A DNA stretch of 64,000 nt, taken from the NCBI GenBank assembly GCA_036675505.1, contig JAKFEW010000139.1, positions 1 to 64,000 of the forward strand, written 5' to 3'. This document shows, in pieces, positions 9,523-20,657 of the stretch (the first letter of the stretch is position 1; each line of letters opens with the position of its first letter). A model generated the notes under the pieces. That model was not told where the DNA came from, did not search any database, and worked only from the letters and a program-made list of their open reading frames with translations. Both the position numbers and the translations under genes were made by a program. Origin of the DNA: JAKFEW01 sp036675505. Lineage in GTDB: Bacteria; Cyanobacteriota; Sericytochromatia; S15B-MN24; JAQBPE01.

Positions 9523-10077
9523 TTACCAAGGATTGCCGAGGAGGTCGATGGTGGCCTCCGGCACCTCGGCGGAGCGGATGGCGCGCGTCATGGGAAGATT
9601 GAACGTGAACTTCACGTGTTCACCTCGCTGAATCACGAACACCTCGCCCTCGAAAGGGCGCCAGCCGCCCCGCTGGTACATCGGCACCAGGCGCGGCTCG
9701 CAGACCAGCAGCGCGAAATCCGCGCCGTGCGCCTCGAAGTGGGCGATCGCCCGCTCGATCGCCCGCGCCGCGAGCCCCTGCCGCCTGGCCGCCGGATGCG
9801 TCATCACGCCGCCGATGCCGCCAATCAACACCGGGAGACCGTCGGCCAGCCCTTCCCGCAACACCGCCCCGACATGCGCGAGGGCCTGGCCGGCGTCGTC
9901 GCGAATCACCACGGACCACTGGCGTGGCGCCCACTCGAGCGCCCGGCCGGGCCAGGTTTCAGTCGCCGCAGGCGGATAGACCTCGGCGCTCAGCACCTGG
10001 ATCGCGTGGCGCTCTTCGGGCGTCAGGTCGCCGACGGCGCGCAGGTCGACGGGCAACTCCGTTTTGCCTGTCCGCAT
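9523..10077 (-). CDS. GNAT family N-acetyltransferase, AAC(2')-like
   Basis: 184 residues from the ATG at 10077. The acetyl-CoA motif A is clear (GGIGGVMTHPAARRQGLAA, about 87-105), followed by MYQRGGWRPF at the usual place for the substrate-side loop, and the protein ends in IDLLGNPW. The HVGAVLREG strand and the aromatic C-terminal end resemble aminoglycoside 2'-N-acetyltransferase relatives, but substrate cannot be assigned. It is convergent with the histidine kinase and lies just outside the low-GC segment. The next gene upstream on the same strand ends 5 bp away, so co-transcription is likely. Confidence 0.75.
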   Translation of the reverse strand: MRTGKTELPVDLRAVGDLTPEERHAIQVLSAEVYPPAATETWPGRALEWAPRQWSVVIRDDAGQALAHVGAVLREGLADGLPVLIGGIGGVMTHPAARRQGLAARAIERAIAHFEAHGADFALLVCEPRLVPMYQRGGWRPFEGEVFVIQRGEHVKFTFNLPMTRAIRSAEVPEATIDLLGNPW

Positions 10078-10081
10078 CGAC

Positions 10082-10570
10082 TCAGGTCCGCCCCGGCGAA
10101 CGGCGGCCGGCCGCCGCCTTGCCGGCGGCGCGCTTCGTCGCTCCCCCGGTCTTGCGTCGACCCGTTCGTTTGAGGTAGACGACGCCTGCGCCGGCGAGCA
10201 GCCCGAGAACCCCCAGGCCGCCGATGACCAGCTGCAACTGGTGCAAGCGGGTCTGCCTCTCCATTTCTGCCAGGCGGCGCTTGTGCAGCGCGGCGACGGC
10301 CCTGGCCTCCGCAGCGTCCGCCGCCGCCTGCGGGTCCGCGGTCGGCGCGGCGGACGGGGGACTCGAAGGCTCCCCACCGCCGCGGTTGTTTGCGGCGCCC
10401 GCCGGCGCCCGGTTCCGCTGCATCTCGCCAATCGCCTGGCGGTTCGCCCTTTCGAAGTGCTTCTTGACCTCATGCGGTTGGAGCGCGAACGCCATCGCCG
10501 CCGGCGCAGCGGTAGCGGCGAACGCGAACAGCGTGAAGGCGATCGCGGTCACGCGAATCCAGGGGCGCAT
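10082..10570 (-). CDS. hypothetical secreted or membrane-anchored protein
   Basis: The ATG at 10570 is preceded by GGAGG with good spacing and gives 162 residues. It has an N-terminal signal peptide (TAIAFTLFAFAATAAPAAMA), a charged helical stretch, a low-complexity Pro/Ser/Ala linker, and a predicted coiled-coil (AAADAAEARAVAALHKRRLAE). One C-terminal membrane segment (LVIGGLGVLGLLAGAGVVYL) and a strongly basic tail follow. This is the layout of a periplasmic helical domain anchored in the inner membrane. No family is recognised. The 5-bp gap to the acetyltransferase suggests one operon. Confidence 0.65.
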   Translation of the reverse strand: MRPWIRVTAIAFTLFAFAATAAPAAMAFALQPHEVKKHFERANRQAIGEMQRNRAPAGAANNRGGGEPSSPPSAAPTADPQAAADAAEARAVAALHKRRLAEMERQTRLHQLQLVIGGLGVLGLLAGAGVVYLKRTGRRKTGGATKRAAGKAAAGRRSPGRT

Positions 10571-10687
10571 CGGGGTCCCTCCGGCCGCGTCCCGAGCGGG
10601 GCGACCCAAGCGGCTAGGCAGAGGTCATGTACCGCACCGCCGTACGCCCTAACCCTGCGCCCTAACCCAATGCTCCGGTCCGGCTCG

Positions 10688-11902
10688 CTACCACTTCTCG
10701 CCGCGCAAGATCGGCGCCTTGAGCAGCGCATTCAGGTCCAACTCGGCGCGGCCCTTCACCTGGCCGGCCACGGCCTGGATGCCCTCGACGCCGTAGCGCG
10801 CCACCAGCGGCGCGACGTCGAAGCGCAGGCTCTGACCTTCGCGCACGGGCTTCAGGCCGGCCTTGGCGAGCGTCTTCTCCAGATCGCCGAGCGCCAGGGA
10901 GAGGCTCGGCGTCAGCAGGATCTGGGTGCCCTGGAGCTTGGCGTCAAGCTTGAGGCTCAGCATGGCCCGCTCGCTGTACACCTCACGGTGCGGACCGCCG
11001 CGCGCCGCCACGAATGCGGCCAGCAGGCCCCGCGCGACGTTGACCACGTCGCTGATCGGCTTGGCTTCCACCCGGCCGTCGAGCACGATCGCGCCCGGCT
11101 TCACGGTCACACCGCTCAGCTCGTAATCGGGCGCCAGCACCGGCGTCAGCACGCGCAGCAGGGCTTGCTCGTCGAACGAAAAGGCCAGGTTCGAGCGGGG
11201 CGATTTGTCGGCGGGCGGCGCGGGCTGGTCGGATTCGAGCCGGATCCGGACGTCGCCGTTGAGGCCCGTGCTCACGCCGAAGCGCGTGCGCTTCGTGTCG
11301 AGGTAGAAGCTCGGCGGCAGCACCTCCGCGTCGTACAGGAGCGTCGTCGGGTCGAGGCGGATCACGCCGCCCTTCGCCGGCGTCGCGGTGATCCCGCCCG
11401 CCGTGATTTCGTTGGCGATCAGCTTGGCGGCGAGCTGCCGCACCCAGCCGCCGCGCAGCGTGATGGGGCCGATCTTGACCGCGAGCTCCTCGAACTTGAA
11501 GCCCGGCAGGTTGCCGTCGGCGACCGGCACGGCCTTGCCCAGCAGCTTGAGCGTGAAGCCTTTGACCTTGAGCTCCACCGAGCCCTTGTAGGTGCCCGAG
11601 GCCGGGTCGAAGCGCACGTCGCGGTGGCCGAAGGCCTGCTTGCGCGTGACGTGCCGGACGATCCGCTCCATGAAGGTGTGGTCGAGGGTGACGGTGCCGG
11701 TGGCGGCGAGCCCGCCGTCGGCACTCACGTGCCCATTCACGTCCACCGTGATGCCCTTCGGCACCGCCTGGACGCCCGACATCACAGGTGCCGTGGCCCG
11801 GGCCACGACGGCGGGCGTCGCCAGCGCCGCGGGCGGCGGGGCGGCGCTCGGGCGGCGGACGAGGGGCGGGGTGAGGGGTGGGGTGAGAGGTTGAACGCGC
11901 AC
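10688..11902 (-). CDS. hypothetical beta-rich protein, possibly lipid-binding
   Basis: 404 residues from the GTG at 11902, which follows GGAGAAG. The N-terminus is again proline-rich without a signal peptide (PLTPPLTPPLVRR). The body alternates short beta-type strands of the kind seen in LmeA/DUF2993-like or tubular lipid-binding folds (GSVELKVKGFTLKLLG, KFEELAVKIGPITLRGG, AIVLDGRVEAKPIS). I infer only a general similarity, with no diagnostic motif. It is divergently transcribed from a small gene at 12009. The 106 bp between them would carry both promoters. Confidence 0.6.
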   Translation of the reverse strand: MRVQPLTPPLTPPLVRRPSAAPPPAALATPAVVARATAPVMSGVQAVPKGITVDVNGHVSADGGLAATGTVTLDHTFMERIVRHVTRKQAFGHRDVRFDPASGTYKGSVELKVKGFTLKLLGKAVPVADGNLPGFKFEELAVKIGPITLRGGWVRQLAAKLIANEITAGGITATPAKGGVIRLDPTTLLYDAEVLPPSFYLDTKRTRFGVSTGLNGDVRIRLESDQPAPPADKSPRSNLAFSFDEQALLRVLTPVLAPDYELSGVTVKPGAIVLDGRVEAKPISDVVNVARGLLAAFVAARGGPHREVYSERAMLSLKLDAKLQGTQILLTPSLSLALGDLEKTLAKAGLKPVREGQSLRFDVAPLVARYGVEGIQAVAGQVKGRAELDLNALLKAPILRGEKW

Positions 11903-11990
11903 GGGGCTTCTCCAGGGGCTGTATAGTAGTTCTGGCCCACCCGAGGCGTTCTCTGACGTTAACGGCGCGCTAACATTTCGTCGCGCGCGC

Positions 11991-11996
11991 TACGAT
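11991..11996 (+). promoter_or_regulatory. putative -10 TACGAT
   Basis: TACGAT ends 13 nt before the ATG at 12009, and AGGAAGG overlaps its 3' side as ribosome-binding site. On the other strand TACTAT (11928-11923) could serve the gene starting at 11902. Confidence 0.3.
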
Positions 11997-12008
11997 AGGA
12001 AGGTCTTC

Positions 12009-12209
12009 ATGCTAGTCGGAAAACCGGTCCAACACACGCGCTTCGGCGCCGGCACGATCGTCGGTGCGGAGGGCGATACGGTCTCCGTGAACTTCGCGGG
12101 CGCGCGCGGGCGCGGCACGACGCGGAAGTTCCTGCGGGCCGCGCTCTTCGACGACGAGACCTTTCCGAAGGCCCTGAACGCCGAGGTCTGGGCGACGCGC
12201 GGCCGCTGA
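12009..12209 (+). CDS. small protein with SH3/Tudor-like barrel
   Basis: 66 residues, ATG preceded by AGGAAGG. VQHTRFGAGTIVGAEGDTVSVNFAGARGRGTTRKFL has the pattern of small beta-barrel modules such as those at the C-terminus of UvrD-type helicases (HxxFGxGxIV). It is therefore probably a small nucleic-acid or protein-binding module. It stands alone between two minus-strand genes. Its short length and good start signals make it likely real. Confidence 0.65.
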   Translation: MLVGKPVQHTRFGAGTIVGAEGDTVSVNFAGARGRGTTRKFLRAALFDDETFPKALNAEVWATRGR

Positions 12210-12265
12210 GCCTCAGCCGGACGGCTGCGCCGCGTCGATCCAGCCGCGCCGGTTCCCTACGGTCT

Positions 12266-12682
12266 TCAGCCGGGATACTTGGTCGGCAAGGCGCCCGCCT
12301 CGTCGAGCAGCGCCTGCGCGGCCGGCATCTTCATCATCAGGGCGGTCGTCCCGCCCTTCACGAGCTGGAGCTCGCCTTTCATGAGCGCCGGCACGGGGTA
12401 GATCTCCTTGTGCAGGAGCTTCCGCCAATTCTCGCCGACGCCGCGGATCACGTAGTCCGCCTCGTAGGGCCCGGGGCCCGCCACGCGCACGGCGCTGCGG
12501 CACTGGCCTTCGTACAGGTCGAGCACCACGGCGCACGCCTCGATGCCCTTCTCGGGCTCAGGCAGCAGCGCGAGCGCCATCGAGGACCGCCAGTCCCTGG
12601 CCGCCTTCTTGTAGGCCTCGCTGCCCTGCAGGCGCTCGGCGAGCGCGGCCACCCAGGCGTCAGACATGAAATCCATTTCCAC
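12266..12682 (-). CDS. SCP2 sterol-binding domain protein
   Basis: 138 residues from GTG 12682; GGGGGA lies 8 nt upstream, and an ATG at 12676 is the alternative. The sequence runs through an SCP-2-like fold: helix LAERLQGSEAYKKAARDW, strands around MALALLPEPEKGIEACAVVLDLYEG, YEADYVIRGVGENWRKLLHKEI and LMKGELQLVKGGTTALMMKM, then a final helix AAQALLDEAGALP. SCP2 proteins bind lipids or hydrophobic metabolites. Ligand and partner are unknown here. It lies 97 bp downstream of nothing on its own strand except the OPT transporter gene, which ends beyond it and reads the same way. Confidence 0.75.
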   Translation of the reverse strand: MEMDFMSDAWVAALAERLQGSEAYKKAARDWRSSMALALLPEPEKGIEACAVVLDLYEGQCRSAVRVAGPGPYEADYVIRGVGENWRKLLHKEIYPVPALMKGELQLVKGGTTALMMKMPAAQALLDEAGALPTKYPG

Positions 12683-12779
12683 AGCGGTTCTCCCCCAACT
12701 CTGCGCGTCGCCGACTCACTCGGTCTCGGGCTCCATACCCACGCGTGCAGGCAACCAACAGCCCTGACCCGCGGCGTCG

Positions 12780-14927
<2,148 letters not shown>

Positions 14928-14934
14928 GTCGTGG

Positions 14935-14943
14935 ATACTACCA
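14935..14943 (-). promoter_or_regulatory. extended -10 TGGTAGTAT, leaderless OPT gene
   Basis: On the minus strand TGGTAGTAT ends 8 nt before the OPT start codon at 14927. Transcription starting about 7 nt after the hexamer would begin at or next to the ATG. Confidence 0.5.
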
Positions 14944-15024
14944 CCCGACCGAGGGATCCGTCACAGCAGCGGGATCGCCTGGCCCGGGTATGCAAGAGGC
15001 GCGCCCCTTTCCTCAGGAGCTCCC

Positions 15025-15945
15025 GTGACCCGGCCCCCCATCGCCTCCCCGACCCGGCACCTCGCCGACCTCGAGGCCGAAGCGATCACGCTCTTCCGCG
15101 AGTGCGTGCGCCCCGACGCGAAGACCGTCCTCATGTATTCCGTCGGCAAGGACTCGTCCGTGCTGCTGCACCTCGCGCGCAAGGCGTTTTATCCAGCGCC
15201 GCTCCCCTTCCCGTTGCTTCATGTCGACACAGGCTGGAAGTTCCGCGAAATGTACGAATTCCGGGACAGGACGGTGGCCGCCCTCGGCGCCGACCTGCTG
15301 GTCCACGTGAACGAAGAAGGCCTCAGGGCGGGGGTCGGGCCGTTCAGCCACGGTTCGGCGATCCACACCGACGTCATGAAGACGGAAGGCCTGAAACAAG
15401 CGCTCGACCGGCATGGCTTCGACCTCGTGATCGGCGGCGCACGGCGCGACGAGGAGCGTTCGCGCGCCAAGGAGCGGATCTTCTCCGTGCGCCAGCCGGG
15501 CCACCGCTGGGATCCCAAGGCGCAGCGACCGGAGCTGTGGAGCCTGTTCAACCTCGGCCGGCTGCCGGGCCAGACCATGCGGATCTTCCCGCTCTCGAAC
15601 TGGACCGAGGCGGACGTCTGGCGATACATCCTGCACGAGGGCATCGACGTGGTGCCGCTGTACCTCGCGAAGGAGCGCCCGGTCGTCCGTCGGCATGGCC
15701 AGCTGATCCTGGCCGAAGACGCGCGCCTCCCGCTCGAGCCCGGCGAGACCCCCGCCCTCATGAAGGTCCGCTTCCGCACGCTGGGCTGCTGGCCGCTGAC
15801 GGCCGCCGTCGAGAGCGACGCGGCGACCCTCGCGGAGGTCGTGCTGGAGACGCTGGCCGCGCGCATGTCCGAGCGCCAGGGCCGCCTGATCGACCACGAC
15901 GGGGCAGGCTCGATGGAGCGGAAGAAGCAAGAGGGTTACTTTTGA
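15025..15945 (+). CDS. cysD: sulfate adenylyltransferase subunit 2
   Basis: 306 residues (E. coli CysD has 302) from GTG 15025, preceded by AGGAGC. It carries the PP-loop motif SVGKDS (39-44), [34 protein letters not shown], and the conserved C-terminal RKKQEGYF. CysD with the CysN GTPase makes adenosine 5'-phosphosulfate from ATP and sulfate. Its stop overlaps the next start (TGATG), so it is translationally coupled to cysNC. A TATGCA element about 33 nt upstream may be its -10. Confidence 0.96.
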   Translation: MTRPPIASPTRHLADLEAEAITLFRECVRPDAKTVLMYSVGKDSSVLLHLARKAFYPAPLPFPLLHVDTGWKFREMYEFRDRTVAALGADLLVHVNEEGLRAGVGPFSHGSAIHTDVMKTEGLKQALDRHGFDLVIGGARRDEERSRAKERIFSVRQPGHRWDPKAQRPELWSLFNLGRLPGQTMRIFPLSNWTEADVWRYILHEGIDVVPLYLAKERPVVRRHGQLILAEDARLPLEPGETPALMKVRFRTLGCWPLTAAVESDAATLAEVVLETLAARMSERQGRLIDHDGAGSMERKKQEGYF

Positions 15946-17783
15946 TGACGGGCGAGCCCGCGCTGCGGTTCATCACGTGCGGCAGCGTCGACGACGGCAA
16001 GTCCACGCTGATCGGCCGGATGTTGTACGACAGCGCGCAGATTTTCGAGGACCAGCTGGCGGCGTTGACGGCGGACTCGCGCGTGCATGGGACGCAGGGC
16101 GATCGCCCCGACCTCGCGCTGCTCGTTGACGGCCTGCAGGCGGAGCGCGAACAGGGCATCACGATCGACGTGGCCTACCGCTTCTTCGCGACCCCCCGGC
16201 GCCACTTCATCGTGGCCGATTGCCCGGGCCACGAGCAGTACACCCGCAACATGGCGACCGGCGCCTCCACGGCGAAGCTCGCCGTGATCCTCGTCGACGC
16301 CCGCAAGGGCCTGCTCACCCAGACCTACCGCCACGCCCGCATCGTGGCGCTGATGGGCGTGAAGCACCTCGTCCTCGCCCTCAACAAGATGGACCTGGTC
16401 GCCTACGACGCCACGGTGTATGCGCGCCTCACGGCAGCGTTCCAGGCCTTCGCGGCCGAGCTCGGCTTCACGCGGGTCACAGCCATCCCGCTGTCGGCGC
16501 TCGAGGGCGACAACGTCACCGCGCCGAGCGGCCGGATGGCGTGGTATGGCGGCCCCACCCTGCTCGGCCACCTCGAGGCCGTGGAGGTCGAGGGCCCCGC
16601 GGCGGAGGGGGCGTTCCGCCTGCCGGTGCAGTGGGTCAACCGCCCGAGCCACGACTTCCGCGGCTACGCGGGCCGCATCGCCGCCGGCCGCGTGCGCCCC
16701 GGCGACGCCGTGCGGCTGCTGCCGAGCGGCGCCACGACGCGCGTGGCGAGGCTGGTCTCGCCCGCGGGCGACCTCCCCGAAGCGCGCGCCGGCGACGCGG
16801 TCATGCTGACGCTCGAAGACGAGCGCGACGTGAGCCGAGGCGACGTGCTCGTCGCGGCCGACGCGCCGTGCCAGGTGGCCGATCAATTCGAAGCCAGCCT
16901 CGTCTGGCTGAGCGAGAACGCCCTCGTGCCCGGCCGCTCGTACCGGGCGCGCATCCACACCAAGGCGGCCAACGCCAGCGTCACCCAGCTCAGGTGGCGG
17001 CTCGACGTGAACACCGGCGCGAAGCTCGCCGCCAAGACCCTGGACCTGAACGAAATCGCCGAGGTGACCCTGAGCTTCGACCAGCCGATCGCGTTCGAGC
17101 CCTACGCCGCCTGCCCCGACCTCGGCGCGTTCATCCTCGTCGATCGCCAGACCGAAGAGACCGTCGGCGCCGGCATGATCCGCTACGCCCTGCGGCGGGC
17201 GGACAACGTGCATTGGCAAGCCCTGAGCGTCGACGCGGCGGCCCGCTCCGCCGCGCTGGGCCAGACGCCGCGCTGCATCTGGCTCACGGGGCTCTCGGGC
17301 GCAGGCAAGAGCACGATCGCGAGCCTGCTCGAGCAGCGGCTCCACGCCGAGGGGCGCCACACCTACGTGCTCGACGGCGACAACGTGCGGCACGGGCTCA
17401 ACCGCGACCTCGGCTTCACGCCCGAAGACCGCGTCGAGAACATCCGGCGCGTGGCCGAGGTCGCCCGCCTGATGGTGGACGCCGGGCTGGTCGTCATCGT
17501 GAGCTTCATCTCGCCCTACCAGGCCGAGCGCGACTGGGCGCGGTCGCTGTTCGCCCCCGGCCGGTTCGTCGAGGTGTATGTGGACACGCCCTTCGACGTC
17601 TGTGCGGAGCGCGACCCCAAGGGGCTGTACGCCAAGGCGAAGCGCGGCGAGCTGCCCAACTTCACGGGCCTCGACAGTGCCTACGAGCCGCCCGCGACCC
17701 CCGACGTCACCCTGGACACGACGGCGCTGGCTGCCGAGGCCTGCGTGGAGCGCCTGTTGCGGCACCTCGGCGACCTGGCCTGA
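15945..17783 (+). CDS. cysNC: bifunctional CysN/CysC: sulfate adenylyltransferase subunit 1 and APS kinase
   Basis: 612 residues. The N-terminal GTPase half has G1 GSVDDGKS (13-20), the G3 motif DCPGH (92-96) and NKMD (147-150), then two beta-barrel domains to about residue 430. The C-terminal APS kinase half has the P-loop GLSGAGKS (449-456) and LDGDNVRHGLNRDLGF, the APS-binding region. The fusion couples APS synthesis (with CysD) to PAPS formation in the cytosol. The ATG overlaps the cysD stop. No PAPS reductase or sulfite reductase gene follows, so PAPS fate (cysteine synthesis or sulfation) cannot be told from here. Confidence 0.96.
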   Translation: MTGEPALRFITCGSVDDGKSTLIGRMLYDSAQIFEDQLAALTADSRVHGTQGDRPDLALLVDGLQAEREQGITIDVAYRFFATPRRHFIVADCPGHEQYTRNMATGASTAKLAVILVDARKGLLTQTYRHARIVALMGVKHLVLALNKMDLVAYDATVYARLTAAFQAFAAELGFTRVTAIPLSALEGDNVTAPSGRMAWYGGPTLLGHLEAVEVEGPAAEGAFRLPVQWVNRPSHDFRGYAGRIAAGRVRPGDAVRLLPSGATTRVARLVSPAGDLPEARAGDAVMLTLEDERDVSRGDVLVAADAPCQVADQFEASLVWLSENALVPGRSYRARIHTKAANASVTQLRWRLDVNTGAKLAAKTLDLNEIAEVTLSFDQPIAFEPYAACPDLGAFILVDRQTEETVGAGMIRYALRRADNVHWQALSVDAAARSAALGQTPRCIWLTGLSGAGKSTIASLLEQRLHAEGRHTYVLDGDNVRHGLNRDLGFTPEDRVENIRRVAEVARLMVDAGLVVIVSFISPYQAERDWARSLFAPGRFVEVYVDTPFDVCAERDPKGLYAKAKRGELPNFTGLDSAYEPPATPDVTLDTTALAAEACVERLLRHLGDLA

Positions 17784-17834
17784 CGACGGCCGACGGGGTT
17801 TCAACGCCTGGATGCATGGGGTACACGGGTTGAC

Positions 17835-18227
17835 ATGATGACTTTCAAGCGAATTCTCGGCGCGGTAGTATTGGCGGCCGCCCTCGGCGCCGTGGGCGTC
17901 GGCGCGGCGGACGCGGCGGGCAAGCCGGCCGATCCGAGCCCGCCGCCCGTATGGGCCGGCGAGCGGGCGACCATTCCCACCATGTCACCGGCGGATTGCG
18001 ACAAGCGTTTCACCAGGTACGACGGCAACCGCGACGGCAAGTTGACCTATCAGGAGTTCGCGCAGGGGCAATTCGGCCAACTCCGCTTCATCCATGCCCC
18101 TTCCGAGCGCGAGGTGAAGGGGTTCATCGCGCAATACACGGCGTCCGCGCGCAACGCGGATGCCAACCGGGACGGCTGGCTGACGCGCCGCGAGCACCTG
18201 GCCACCTGCAACCATGATTTGCCCTGA
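17835..18227 (+). CDS. secreted EF-hand protein
   Basis: 130 residues with a signal peptide (ILGAVVLAAALGAVGVGAADA). Two EF-hand loops are visible: DGNRDGKLTYQEF (about 63-75) and DANRDGWLTRREH (about 108-120), both with the expected Asp/Asn, Gly and Glu positions except that the second has His in place of the final Glu. It probably binds calcium in the periplasm. It starts 52 bp after cysNC. The gene after it (18255) codes for another secreted protein, 28 bp further on. Confidence 0.8.
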   Translation: MMTFKRILGAVVLAAALGAVGVGAADAAGKPADPSPPPVWAGERATIPTMSPADCDKRFTRYDGNRDGKLTYQEFAQGQFGQLRFIHAPSEREVKGFIAQYTASARNADANRDGWLTRREHLATCNHDLP

Positions 18228-18254
18228 CGGCGCGCGCGCGGAGCGGCTTCAGGG

Positions 18255-18845
18255 ATGAGCACGGGGCCACACCTGCTCGCGGCTGCGACGCTGCTGGTGG
18301 CCGCTGTCGTGCTCTCGCCAATGGCCGCGTCGGCGGCTGCGCCGTCCGTGCTCCTGCCCCGCATGGAACCGTCGCCCGGGCTCGAGCTGACCTGGAGCCC
18401 CGCCCGCGCCGGCACCCGCCGGGTCGCGGCATGGAACGCCATGATCGACGACCGCCGGGCGTACGTTCGCCTGGACGCCGCCTACGGGGCGATCGCCGAA
18501 GGCGTCGGCCACGCGCCCGCCGCGCCGCTCGCCGTGGACGACCCGCGGCTCGCCCGGATGATGGGCGCGCTGCGCTGCTCGTTCGCCGGCCTCGCGCCCG
18601 CCACGCGTATTCATTTCGCCTACGCGGCCGCGGGGGCCGAGGGCGCGGCCTGGGTCTGGTCCACCGGCGTGAATGGGCCGCGGCTGCACTTCGAGGGCCG
18701 CTCGACCCGCGCGGAGCTGGCCGCGCTCGTCGCATGGACCTGGCAGCGCGAGTTCAAGCGGTTGTGCGAGGAGATGGTGTACAGATGGCCTTCGCCGCGC
18801 GCCCGGCGCGCCTTGGCCCGCCTGCCGGAAAACTACTTCCGGTGA
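18255..18845 (+). CDS. hypothetical secreted protein
   Basis: 196 residues with a signal peptide (LLAAATLLVAAVVLSPMAASA). The mature part is a mixed alpha/beta protein with one cysteine pair candidate (ALRCSF and KRLCEEM) and ends LARLPENYFR. No family is recognised. It follows the EF-hand gene closely and precedes an ABC-F gene with its own promoter. Confidence 0.6.
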   Translation: MSTGPHLLAAATLLVAAVVLSPMAASAAAPSVLLPRMEPSPGLELTWSPARAGTRRVAAWNAMIDDRRAYVRLDAAYGAIAEGVGHAPAAPLAVDDPRLARMMGALRCSFAGLAPATRIHFAYAAAGAEGAAWVWSTGVNGPRLHFEGRSTRAELAALVAWTWQREFKRLCEEMVYRWPSPRARRALARLPENYFR

Positions 18846-18907
18846 AGCGTTGGCGGCAGCTCAGGCTCGGTTGCGAGTCGTGATGCGGCCTGCCGGCCAT
18901 CGACACG

Positions 18908-18916
18908 TGGTAGAAT
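18908..18916 (+). promoter_or_regulatory. extended -10 TGGTAGAAT, leaderless ABC-F gene
   Basis: TGGTAGAAT ends 8 nt before the ATG at 18924, with no Shine-Dalgarno between them. This spacing predicts that the transcript begins at the start codon. Confidence 0.55.
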
Positions 18917-18923
18917 CGCTGTC

Positions 18924-20579
18924 ATGCAAAGCCGCCCGGGAGATCCGATCTTCTCCGTCAACAAGATCCGCCACCGTTACGCCGCCCGCGAGATCCTCGC
19001 CGACGTGACCCTCACCATCCACCATGGCGATCGCCTGGGCCTGCTCGGCGTCAATGGCGCCGGCAAAACGACGCTCTTGAAGGTCATGGCCGGCGTGTTG
19101 CAGCCGGACGGCGGCGAGGTCGTCGCCGCGCGCGGCCTGCGCGTCGCCTACCTGCCGCAGGAGTTCCAGCTCGAGCCGGGCTGCACCGTGCGCGAGAGCG
19201 TGCTCGTGGGCGTCGCGGACCTGGTGCGCCTGCTGGACGACTACAACGCGATCGGCGCCAAGCTGGAGACGGCCGGCGAGGACGAGTTCGAGCCGCTGCT
19301 GGAGGCCCAGGCGGCCCTCGCCGAGGAGCTCGATCATTCCGGCGCCTGGGACCTCGAGCGCACGGTCGAGACGGTCATGTCGCACCTGCGCGTGCCGGAC
19401 GGCGATCGCCTCGTCGAAACCCTTTCGGGCGGCGAGTCGCGGCGCGTGTCGCTGGCGCGCACGCTGGTGGCGCGCCAGGACCTCTTGATCCTCGACGAGC
19501 CCACCAACCACCTGGATGCCGACAGCATCAGCTGGCTCGAGGACTACCTCGCGAGCTACCGCGGCAGCGTGCTGCTGGTGACGCACGATCGGTACTTCCT
19601 CGACCGCGTCGTCAACCGCATGGTCGAGCTCGACGCGGGCAAGGCCACGACCTACGCGGGCAACTACACCGACTACCTGGAGGCGAAGGCCGCCAGGCTC
19701 GAGTCCGACGCGCATTCCGAGAAGATCCGCCAGCACATCCTGAAGCGCGAGCTCGCCTGGGTGCGCAAGCAGCCGCGGGCGCGCCAGGCCAAGAGCAAGG
19801 CGCGCGAGGAGGCCTACCACGAGCTCGCTGGCCAGGACGGGCCGCCGCTGGCCGAGGAGATCGCGCTCAAGATCCCGACGGGCGACATCCGGCTGGGCCG
19901 CAAGATCCTCGTGCTGGACAAGGTCGGCAAGACCTTCTACGGCAAGCATCTCTTCAGCGACCTGACGCTGGCTTTGGTGGCGGGCGATCGCATCGGCGTG
20001 GTCGGCGCGAACGGGCTGGGCAAGACCACCCTGATGCGCATGATCCAGGGCCTCGAGCCGGTGGACACGGGCACGCTCGAGGTGGGCCCCAACACGCGCT
20101 ACGTGTACGCCGACCAGGGCCGCTCGCGCGTCGCGCTCGACAAGACGCTCTACCAGGACGTGGGGGCGGGTGGCGATCACCTGCTGTTCGAGGATCGCAC
20201 GCTGTCGGTGCGCAGCTACCTGAGCCGCTTCCTGTTCACCAGCGAGCAGCAGAACACGCTGATCGCGAAGTTCTCGGGCGGCGAGCAGAACCGCGCGCAG
20301 CTCGCCAAGCTGCTCGCGAAGGGCGGTAACGTGCTGATCCTCGACGAGCCTACCAACGACCTCGACCTGCCCACGCTCCGCGCGCTCGAGGAAGCGCTGC
20401 TCGATTTCCCGGGCTGCGCGTTCGTGGTCAGCCACGACCGCTACTTCCTGGACCGCGTGGCGACGGCCATCCTGGCCTTCGAGGGCGACGGCCAGGTCAC
20501 CTACCACGTGGGCGGCTACGCGAGGTACCTCGAGTGGAAGGCGGCCGGCTCGCCGTCGCCGGTCAGCCAGGGGCGCTGA
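18924..20579 (+). CDS. ABC-F family ATPase, Uup-like
   Basis: 551 residues with two ABC domains and no membrane segments. First domain: Walker A GVNGAGKTT (42-50), signature LSGGESRR (about 170), DEPTNHLD. The linker has the KQPRARQAKSKAR pattern typical of Uup/EttA-type linkers. Second domain: GANGLGKTT, FSGGEQNRAQLAK, DEPTNDLD. ABC-F proteins act on ribosomes or, for Uup, in ribosome assembly and DNA integrity. The long C-terminal coiled-coil of classical Uup is missing: the protein ends about 35 residues after the last Walker B region's H-loop segment. The exact subfamily is therefore uncertain. Confidence 0.9.
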   Translation: MQSRPGDPIFSVNKIRHRYAAREILADVTLTIHHGDRLGLLGVNGAGKTTLLKVMAGVLQPDGGEVVAARGLRVAYLPQEFQLEPGCTVRESVLVGVADLVRLLDDYNAIGAKLETAGEDEFEPLLEAQAALAEELDHSGAWDLERTVETVMSHLRVPDGDRLVETLSGGESRRVSLARTLVARQDLLILDEPTNHLDADSISWLEDYLASYRGSVLLVTHDRYFLDRVVNRMVELDAGKATTYAGNYTDYLEAKAARLESDAHSEKIRQHILKRELAWVRKQPRARQAKSKAREEAYHELAGQDGPPLAEEIALKIPTGDIRLGRKILVLDKVGKTFYGKHLFSDLTLALVAGDRIGVVGANGLGKTTLMRMIQGLEPVDTGTLEVGPNTRYVYADQGRSRVALDKTLYQDVGAGGDHLLFEDRTLSVRSYLSRFLFTSEQQNTLIAKFSGGEQNRAQLAKLLAKGGNVLILDEPTNDLDLPTLRALEEALLDFPGCAFVVSHDRYFLDRVATAILAFEGDGQVTYHVGGYARYLEWKAAGSPSPVSQGR

Positions 20580-20610
20580 TCAGCGCGACCGCCAGATCCT
20601 ACGATCAGGC

Positions 20611-20656
20611 TTGACAGTATTTCACCAATCGGTTAATTTCCATACAGGTGAAATAC
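20611..20656 (+). promoter_or_regulatory. promoter with palindromic operator for the arsR-AHSA1 operon
   Basis: A consensus -35 TTGACA (20611-20616) is followed by a perfect 10-bp inverted repeat, GTATTTCACC (20617-20626) and GGTGAAATAC (20647-20656), separated by 20 bp. The right arm contains the AGGTG ribosome-binding site of the regulator gene. A regulator bound here would block both RNA polymerase and the start region. ArsR-family proteins commonly bind such repeats and repress themselves. Confidence 0.7.
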
Positions 20657-20657
20657 G